A stretch of DNA of 35,131 nucleotides, from assembly GCA_012522015.1 (NCBI GenBank), contig JAAYLD010000019.1:1-35131 (forward strand), read 5' to 3'. Numbering within the stretch: the first letter of the stretch is position 1; each line of letters opens with the position of its first letter. The position numbers and the translations under genes were made by a program. Source of the DNA: Clostridiales bacterium (GTDB lineage: Bacteria; Bacillota; Clostridia; Oscillospirales; CAG-272). A model generated the notes under the pieces. It ran no database searches and was not told where the DNA came from. It was given only the letters and a program-made list of their open reading frames with translations. This document shows positions 28,828 through 35,131 of this stretch, one piece after another.

Positions 28828-29496
28828 ATGAACACCAGCACAAGTACAAGCACAAACGCTAAAACAAAAAGAAGGATTGCCGAGGCGCTGCTGTCAATAG
28901 GCGCTGTGTTTTTCCGCCCGAACGAGCCGTTTGTATGGGTAAGCGGCATAAAAAGCCCCGTTTACTGTGACAACAGACTTACTCTTTCCGATGTCACCGT
29001 ACGGAGTGAAATTGAATACGCTCTTGCTGATACTATGCGTGAGAACTACCCTGATGCCGAGATGCTGATGGGTACAAGCACTGCCGGAATACCGCACGCT
29101 GCTATCGCCGCTCACATCCTCGGCCTTTCGATGGGTTATGTTCGCGCAAGTGCGAAAGGCCACGGCCGTAACAATCACATAGAAGGAAAGCTTACCGCTG
29201 GGATGAAAACAGTCGTCATCGAAGATTTAATCTCAACGGGCGGAAGCGTCCTCGACGCCGTTGATGTATTGCGTGGCGCCGGTGCTGATGTTGTCGGTGT
29301 CGCAAGCATATTTACATACAATATGAATATAAGTTTCAAAAGGCTGAGTGCTGCCGGTGTGAAAAATATTTCCCTCACAGATTTTGACACCATAGTTGAT
29401 ACTGCTATTGAACTTGGCTATATAAAACCTGAGGATGTCAAAAAACTTATTGCTTTCCGTGACAATCCGGCAGACGAGGGATGGATAAATATATAA
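28828..29496 (+). CDS. pyrE: Orotate phosphoribosyltransferase
   Basis: GIKSPVYCDNRLTLS, GTSTAGIPHAA, VVIEDLISTGGSVLDAV PRPP motif. Confidence 0.96.
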   Translation: MNTSTSTSTNAKTKRRIAEALLSIGAVFFRPNEPFVWVSGIKSPVYCDNRLTLSDVTVRSEIEYALADTMRENYPDAEMLMGTSTAGIPHAAIAAHILGLSMGYVRASAKGHGRNNHIEGKLTAGMKTVVIEDLISTGGSVLDAVDVLRGAGADVVGVASIFTYNMNISFKRLSAAGVKNISLTDFDTIVDTAIELGYIKPEDVKKLIAFRDNPADEGWINI

Positions 29497-29499
29497 ATT

Positions 29500-30417
29500 A
29501 TGAAGCACTGTATATATATAAAAGACTTCACTGTCGACGAGATAAACGAGCTGATTACGACAGCGGAAGATATAATCGAAAACCCCATCAAATATGCGCA
29601 CGCTTGCAACGGAAGAAAGCTGGCGACACTTTTTTACGAGCCGTCAACCCGGACACGCCTGAGCTTTGAAGCGGCTATGTATGAGCTTGGCGGCGTTGTC
29701 CTTGGCTTCTCAGAGGCGGTAAGCAGCTCCGTCTCAAAAGGAGAAAGCGTCGCCGATACCGTCCGCACTGTCGCTTGTTATGCCGATATTATTGCTATTC
29801 GACATCCGAAAGAGGGAGCGCCGCTTGTTGCTTCAATGAAATCAACTGTTCCGGTTATTAACGCCGGTGACGGAGGGCATAACCATCCGACACAAACACT
29901 GACTGATCTTTTGACAATCAAGCGTGAAAAGGGCAGCTTTTCCGGATTGACGTTTGGCATATGCGGTGATTTAAAATTCGGGCGCACTGTTCATTCGCTG
30001 ATAAACGCCACGTCCCGCTATCCTGATGTATCTTTCGTGCTTATATCACCCGAGGAGCTTCGCATCCCCGATTATGTAAAAGAAGAAACGCTCATACCCT
30101 CTCATATACCATTTGTAGAGACGGCCTCGCTTGAAGACGCCATGCCTTCCCTTGATATCCTTTACATGACGCGCGTTCAGCGAGAGCGCTTCTTCAACGA
30201 AGCTGATTATCTGCGCTTAAAGGACACTTATATTCTCACCCCGGATAAATTGAAAAGCGCAAAACCCGATTTATCAATTATGCACCCGCTTCCGCGTGTT
30301 AATGAAATATCTGTTGCCGTCGATGATGATCCTCGCGCCTGTTACTTCAAACAAGTCAGGTACGGCAAATTCATCCGTATGGCGCTAATCCTGTGGCTCC
30401 TTGAAATCCGCGTTTAA
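29500..30417 (+). CDS. pyrB: Aspartate carbamoyltransferase catalytic subunit
   Basis: [59 protein letters not shown]. Confidence 0.97.
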   Translation: MKHCIYIKDFTVDEINELITTAEDIIENPIKYAHACNGRKLATLFYEPSTRTRLSFEAAMYELGGVVLGFSEAVSSSVSKGESVADTVRTVACYADIIAIRHPKEGAPLVASMKSTVPVINAGDGGHNHPTQTLTDLLTIKREKGSFSGLTFGICGDLKFGRTVHSLINATSRYPDVSFVLISPEELRIPDYVKEETLIPSHIPFVETASLEDAMPSLDILYMTRVQRERFFNEADYLRLKDTYILTPDKLKSAKPDLSIMHPLPRVNEISVAVDDDPRACYFKQVRYGKFIRMALILWLLEIRV

Positions 30418-30452
30418 TATGGCGTAATGTGCACATAAGGAGGAATGAGGTT

Positions 30453-30875
30453 ATGATAATAGGAAAGATAGAAAATGGTATTGTCCTCGATCATATAACA
30501 GCCGGACGGGGTATGGAGATATACCGCACGCTGCACCTTGACGAGCTTGACTGTAGCGTTGCAATGATAACAAACGCTGACAGCGTCAAGATGGGGCGTA
30601 AAGACATCCTAAAAATAGGGCGTGTAATTGACATTAATCTTGATGTACTCGGCTTCATCGATCCCGGTATAACAGTCAATATTATCCGCGGAGGTAAATT
30701 ATACAAGCGTGAGCGTCTGACGCTTCCGAAGAGCCTTGTAGGTGTGTTAAAATGTAAAAACCCTCGCTGTATCACAACAATTGAACCGGAGCTGGTCTCT
30801 GAATTCCGGCTTTCAGAGGCAGACTCGCGTACATACAGGTGCATATACTGCGAAGCGGTGGCGCAGCTTCCGTGA
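30453..30875 (+). CDS. pyrI: Aspartate carbamoyltransferase regulatory subunit
   Basis: IENGIVLDHITAGRGMEIYRTL and Zn site CKNPRC...CIYC. The ORF track starts at 30429; the ATG at 30453 has GGAGG upstream. Confidence 0.95.
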   Translation: MIIGKIENGIVLDHITAGRGMEIYRTLHLDELDCSVAMITNADSVKMGRKDILKIGRVIDINLDVLGFIDPGITVNIIRGGKLYKRERLTLPKSLVGVLKCKNPRCITTIEPELVSEFRLSEADSRTYRCIYCEAVAQLP

Positions 30876-30920
30876 CGGTGCTATACTAAAGTGCTGCGTA
30901 TAAAATAAACAGCAACAAAA

Positions 30921-30953
30921 ACTCCCTCGACTAAATCAAGGGAGCTTTTTTTC
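30921..30953 (+). terminator. Terminator after pyrI (possibly bidirectional)
   Basis: CTCCCTCGA-CTAAA-TCAAGGGAG followed by a T tract, between convergent pyrI and the sulfatase gene. Confidence 0.85.
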
Positions 30954-30964
30954 TCTCCGCACAA

Positions 30965-33106
30965 TCAGCGGGCTATATCAACGTAAAATGGTTTTGTAGT
31001 ATTAAGCACATGGCCATTCGCACAAAGCTGTTTTACTGTCAGCACACAGCCGTCTCTATATCTTTTCGATGAAATCATAAGAGTGTTCTCATTTATGAAT
31101 ATCGTATCCTGCTTAAAGTTATTGATATAAACAACACTTGACTCAGTGAAGCCCACACCTGTTACATATACTGTGTCCGTAAATCTCCGTGCTCCTGTAA
31201 TTTTGTAATCACCGATTCCAAATACAAGGTTCGTCGGCTTATACGGGTTTACACCCCCAAAAGCATCGCCTTCTCCGTATATCATGTCGTACATCAGTGT
31301 TTTTAGCATCACTAAATAGTTGTCGTCATCTGATAGTGTTCTATGAAGGCTGGCTATTACACCTGAATCAAGCCCGAAAAGACCCGTAACATATGCGTAA
31401 AGCTGATATGCAGCAAGGTCTTTATCATCGACGATAAGCTCAAAATTTGACCATATTATATATTCAGTTTGAAAAATATTGCCGTTATCAAGATCATCTG
31501 CCGTAAATTCAAAGTTCGGCAAATGGTCGCCAAACATCACAAGCACAACAGGCTCATCGTAACTGGAAAGAGCATTCGTAAGGTCGCCGATAAACTCATC
31601 GTCCTCACGCAACTGGTTGAGGTAATATTCAAACGATAGCTGCTCCTTCATGTCCTCGTTAACACCGTCGACACTAATAATTTTCTCGTATTCCGCATCA
31701 GACAGGTAACGCCCGTGCCCCTGAACTGTAATAGTATAGATAAAGTCAAGTGTGTCGGTAGTCGTAAGCGTCTTCATAATCTCCCCGGTCAGGCAAAAAT
31801 CTTTTGCCCAACCGCATTCATTGTATGTGACGCCATACATATTTTCAATAGATATGAAGTTATCAAAGCCTAAGTTTGCAAAAACGATATCGCGTCCGTA
31901 AAACACGGCTGTGTTGTTGTGTATCGCTGTTGTATGGTAACCGAATTCCTTTAAATTATAACAGACACTTTCGCACGTTTTATTGGCAAGCACCGTTTTA
32001 TACGGGTATTCACCTGCACCAAAAAACGAAACCTTCATACCGGTTAAAGCTTCAAACTCAATGTTGGCGGTGCCCGCGCCAAAGACAGGAACCGTAAGAT
32101 AACCGGAGGGGTACTTCTCCTTTAAAGATGTGAAAACAGGCGTTGGATCACCGGAATACCCATAATTTTTTAGGTGTTTGGGATCGAAAAAAGACTCAAG
32201 CTGTAAAAATATTATATTTGGCTTCACACTTGAGTGCGTGGTATAATCTTTATCATTTTCCTCAATCTCAGATACAATATCGTCTATCATTTCTTTATCA
32301 TAATCATCGGGTTCGTCAATGCCGCGGTCAACGATGCTGCGGGAAAAGCAGTAAACAAAGCCATAATCCTTATATGCGTTAGCAATATTTGTAAACTGAT
32401 TCGGCAGCACACCGGTATCGCTCGACGTTATCGTCACCCATATAACAAGGGAAGATGATATCATAAAAGGCAGAATTCTTTCCATTGTCGGAAGCTTTTC
32501 CTTCGGGCACTTGATCCCAAGACGGACAATGGCGTTTATCACAACAAGGATTCCAAGTACTATCAGTATTATTTGCCATATTTTCAAGTAATGCTTTACG
32601 ACCGGAACAACAGTTAAAAATATTGAAAAATCAATCGCGGAAAGCGGCGTCGTTCTAAATCCGAGTAAAACGCAGTTTGTCGTTGCTAAACCAAGCCATA
32701 CTATTGAAATTAAAAAAAATACGAAAAACCGTTTGCGGAACAAAAGCGAAATTGATAAAAAAGCAAAAAGTATAGCTGAGTTGTATAGATATATCAGCGG
32801 ATTTGACACCATATTCACAACGCCACCAGCTATTGAGCGGGCGCAAAATATCTCTATAAAAAAATTGAGAACAAGGGCAGAAATAGCAGTAAAAACGGCA
32901 GGGCTCGTCCTCCACTGCTGCACGAAAAAGCTTTTTATGCGTATGGCAACAGTCCGCACGCAAAGAAAAGCTGCATTCTTTTCTATTTTTTTAGGCCTGT
33001 CTTTACCACTATTATCTTCCTTTTTTAATTTTACAGCCATTTTCATTAAATTCCTCAATAATTCAATGGCACCTGATAATGCACGATTACAAAATTTCAC
33101 AAACAA
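30965..33106 (-). CDS. LTA synthase family / phosphoglycerol transferase-like membrane sulfatase
   Basis: N-terminal TM helices, then KPNIIFLQLESFFD, FGAGTANIEFEALTGM, VTVQGHGRY, VLVMFGDHLPNF. Confidence 0.9.
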   Translation of the reverse strand: MFVKFCNRALSGAIELLRNLMKMAVKLKKEDNSGKDRPKKIEKNAAFLCVRTVAIRIKSFFVQQWRTSPAVFTAISALVLNFFIEIFCARSIAGGVVNMVSNPLIYLYNSAILFAFLSISLLFRKRFFVFFLISIVWLGLATTNCVLLGFRTTPLSAIDFSIFLTVVPVVKHYLKIWQIILIVLGILVVINAIVRLGIKCPKEKLPTMERILPFMISSSLVIWVTITSSDTGVLPNQFTNIANAYKDYGFVYCFSRSIVDRGIDEPDDYDKEMIDDIVSEIEENDKDYTTHSSVKPNIIFLQLESFFDPKHLKNYGYSGDPTPVFTSLKEKYPSGYLTVPVFGAGTANIEFEALTGMKVSFFGAGEYPYKTVLANKTCESVCYNLKEFGYHTTAIHNNTAVFYGRDIVFANLGFDNFISIENMYGVTYNECGWAKDFCLTGEIMKTLTTTDTLDFIYTITVQGHGRYLSDAEYEKIISVDGVNEDMKEQLSFEYYLNQLREDDEFIGDLTNALSSYDEPVVLVMFGDHLPNFEFTADDLDNGNIFQTEYIIWSNFELIVDDKDLAAYQLYAYVTGLFGLDSGVIASLHRTLSDDDNYLVMLKTLMYDMIYGEGDAFGGVNPYKPTNLVFGIGDYKITGARRFTDTVYVTGVGFTESSVVYINNFKQDTIFINENTLMISSKRYRDGCVLTVKQLCANGHVLNTTKPFYVDIAR

Positions 33107-33221
33107 TTTTATATTTGTATGATGTTTAAAGCATACAGTTTATTCCATGTTATGTCAATAGTATTATTTGAACGGACAGTTGCTTTATTGTAAATACCAT
33201 CGGGTATTGCAGTAAAAACCG

Positions 33222-33250
33222 TTGACAACAAAACGCGCATTTATTATAAT
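33222..33250 (+). promoter_or_regulatory. Sigma-A promoter upstream of the glnA remnant
   Basis: TTGACA-N17-TATAAT exact consensus. Confidence 0.85.
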
Positions 33251-33281
33251 GTTTTATCGTTAATTAGCACAAAATTCATAT

Positions 33282-33407
33282 TTATCGCCTTGGTAAATCA
33301 CTGCTGGCAACACACGTGTGCCTTTTCTATTCCCCAAGGAATACAGGTGATGATAGCGCCTTTCTGTCCGTAACTGCTTTGTGCCGCGTGAAAGGATGGT
33401 AGCAGAC
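33282..33407 (+). promoter_or_regulatory. Structured 5' leader of the glnA remnant (candidate cis-regulatory RNA)
   Basis: ATCAC/GTGAT closing stem (33297..33351) around hairpins 33306..33322 and 33329..33342; then CCTTTC (33359..33364) pairs with GAAAGG (33390..33395), covering the RBS. Confidence 0.45.
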
Positions 33408-33760
33408 ATGTATACAAAAGACGATGTCATATCCTACGTGGAAGAGGAGAACGTTAAGTTCATTCGCCTTTCCTTCTGTGACATCACTGGCGCTCAATAA
33501 TGTATTACAATAATGCCGACCGAGTTTCGGCGTGCATTTGATGAGGGCATATCCTTCGACGCTTCAGCCATTGCCGGTTATAGCGATATTGTCCAGTCGA
33601 ATCTTTTGCTACGCCCCGACCCATCTACATTATCGTCCGTTCCGTGGCTCCCGATTCACGGCAGAATGGTTCGTATGTACTGTAGCATACATTTATCCAG
33701 ATGGTCGGCAATTCCCTCGTGACGGACGCTATATTTTAAAAACGGCTGTGGGTGACGCTG
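33408..33760 (+). pseudogene. glnA: Glutamine synthetase N-terminal remnant
   Basis: MYTKDDVISYVEEENVKFIRLSFCDITGAQ-TAA-CITIMPTEFRRAFDEGISFDASAIAGYSDIVQSNLLLRPDPSTLSSVPW, same frame across the stop; then a frameshift to YIYPDGRQFPRDGRYILKTAVGDAAA. The C-terminal two thirds are absent. Confidence 0.88.
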
Positions 33761-34238
33761 CGGCTGGTGGTGCCGATGAAGCACGCCGTCTCATGTCCAG
33801 TCATCCTTACAATATTGTAATAATCAATACCCCTCTGCCGGATGACTTTGGGTTGCGGCTTGCCGTTGATCTTATTCGTTATGAGTCGACAGCTGTGCCT
33901 TTTTTTCGTTAGAAGCGAGCTTTATGAGCAAGTGCAGCAGAAAACAAAGGATTATGGTATAATTGTACTGGCAAAACCGTATGAACGGTATGATGCGACC
34001 GAGCTTGTAGATCTTCTTTATGCGGTAAATATGCGTCTGCGAGCGGCCGGCCGCCGAGCCGAGTCGCTTATGAGCCCAATGGAAGAAATACGAATTATCA
34101 ACCGCGCGAAATTAATTCTCATTAAGCGCTTAAAATGACAGAGGCAGAAGCTCACAGATATATTGAAAAAACGCAATGGATCGCTGTATCAAGCGGCGTG
34201 AAGTTGCAGAATCTATAATAAAAACTTACGAATACTGA
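33761..34238 (+). pseudogene. ANTAR-domain response regulator remnant (NasT/AmiR-like), 5' truncated and frameshifted
   Basis: ADEARRLMSSHPYNIVIINTPLPDDFGLRLAVDLIRYESTAV / FFVRSELYEQVQQKTKDYGIIVLAKPYERYD...MEEIRIINRAKLILIKRLKMTEAEAHRYIEK / AMDRCIKRREVAESIIKTYEY*, spread over three frames. Confidence 0.82.
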
Positions 34239-34247
34239 GGTATCGTT

Positions 34248-35131
34248 TTGGCAAGGGAAACAGTTCTTATTATTGATTTTGGCGGGCAGTACAAGGAGCT
34301 TATCGCCCGCCGCGTCCACGAATGCGGAGTTTATTCCGTCATCATGCCGCACACCATTAGCGCTGTTGACGTATCGAAAATTGCTCCTATAGGAATTATC
34401 CTCACCGGCGGGCCCGGCAGCGTCAATCAAGAAGGCGCTCCAGCCTGTGACCCCCAAATCCTTGAGATGGGTATACCCATTCTTGGCATCTGCTACGGTA
34501 TGCAGCTTATATGCCATATGATGGGTGGCGTTATCGCATCAGGTGAAAAAAGTGAATACGGCACCGTTTTAGCTGAGTTAAGAGAGGACTGCCCTCTTTT
34601 TTACGGTCAAGGCGGACAAAAACGCGTCCTGATGAGTCATACGGACGTGGTTACAGTTGCCCCGCCGGGCTTTGATGTTACAGCAAGATCACCACAGTGC
34701 ATGATAGCCGGAGTTGAGAATCGCGATCGCTCAATTTATGGAGTTCAGTTCCACCCTGAAGTTGAAAACACACAGAACGGCACTGAAATAATCCACAATT
34801 TCCTTTATCGCATTTGCTCCGCAAAGGGTGGATATACGATGGAGAATTACCTTTCGGAGCAGATAAAGCTTATCAAAGATCGCGTCGGTGATAAAAAAGT
34901 CCTCCTTGCGCTGTCAGGCGGTGTTGACTCATCCGTTTGCGCAGCTCTGCTTGAGCGCGCAATTCCGGGACAGCTAACGTGTATTTTTGTTGATCACGGT
35001 TTCATGCGTAAAAACGAACCGGATGAAATTCGCCATGTATTTGCAAAAAAGAATATCAACTTCCGATGGGTAGATGCAACCGATAGGTTCATTTCCAAGC
35101 TTGCAGGTGTAACCTCACCGGAAACAAAGCG
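34248..35131 (+). CDS. guaA: GMP synthase (glutamine-hydrolysing), 3' truncated by the window edge
   Basis: TTG start preceded by GAGGT; LARETVLIIDFGGQYKELIARRVHE, ILTGGPGSV, GICYGMQLI, YGVQFHPEV, LLALSGGVDSSVCAALL, FVDHGFMRKNE. Absent from the ATG-only ORF track. Confidence 0.95.
   Translation, partial: MARETVLIIDFGGQYKELIARRVHECGVYSVIMPHTISAVDVSKIAPIGIILTGGPGSVNQEGAPACDPQILEMGIPILGICYGMQLICHMMGGVIASGEKSEYGTVLAELREDCPLFYGQGGQKRVLMSHTDVVTVAPPGFDVTARSPQCMIAGVENRDRSIYGVQFHPEVENTQNGTEIIHNFLYRICSAKGGYTMENYLSEQIKLIKDRVGDKKVLLALSGGVDSSVCAALLERAIPGQLTCIFVDHGFMRKNEPDEIRHVFAKKNINFRWVDATDRFISKLAGVTSPETK

Noticed and set aside
33498-33500. In-frame TAA in glnA as stop-codon recoding or readthrough
   Set aside because: Downstream frameshifts and loss of most of the enzyme make simple gene decay far more likely.
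33532-33912. 126-aa plus-strand ORF as an independent gene
   Set aside because: Its first part is out-of-frame glnA sequence; its later part reads as glnA followed by response-regulator sequence, so it is a pseudogene segment.
34152-34517. 121-aa minus-strand ORF
   Set aside because: Lies antisense to the unmistakable guaA reading frame (TTG start at 34248) and the ANTAR remnant; no recognisable domain.
1-35131. A novel defence, mobile or biosynthetic system
   Set aside because: Almost every long ORF belongs to a recognisable housekeeping family; no integrase, transposase, toxin, nuclease-helicase or biosynthetic cluster was seen.

Overview
This 35 kb window looks like Clostridia-type (low-GC Firmicutes) chromosome and is mostly core genome. 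The minus strand carries the conserved rpsB-tsf-pyrH-frr-uppS-cdsA-dxr-rseP-ispG-polC cluster. The plus strand carries a pyrimidine operon (pyrC-pyrK-pyrD-pyrF-pyrE-pyrB-pyrI). Around these lie feoAB with a divergent DtxR-family regulator, lexA, GTP-dependent PEP carboxykinase, an LtaS-like sulfatase, TspO, an azoreductase-like flavoprotein, a ferredoxin/cupin pair, an RNA m5U methyltransferase and the 5' part of guaA (cut by the window edge, TTG start, missed by the ORF track). I found no mobile element, CRISPR array, tRNA or rRNA, and no convincing new multi-gene system. The observations most worth checking are: (1) a decayed glnA fused to the remnant of an ANTAR response regulator, behind an intact consensus promoter and a structured leader that may sequester the ribosome-binding site; (2) a complete PyrR-type attenuator before pyrC (CAGAGA hexaloop, exact 8-bp antiterminator pairing, terminator) with no pyrR in the window; (3) rseP apparently starting at an AUU codon overlapping the dxr stop; (4) a flavodoxin pseudogene with three single-base lesions; (5) an m5U methyltransferase with two long low-complexity insertions. 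All calls come from reading the sequence and the supplied ORF translations; no database search was run.
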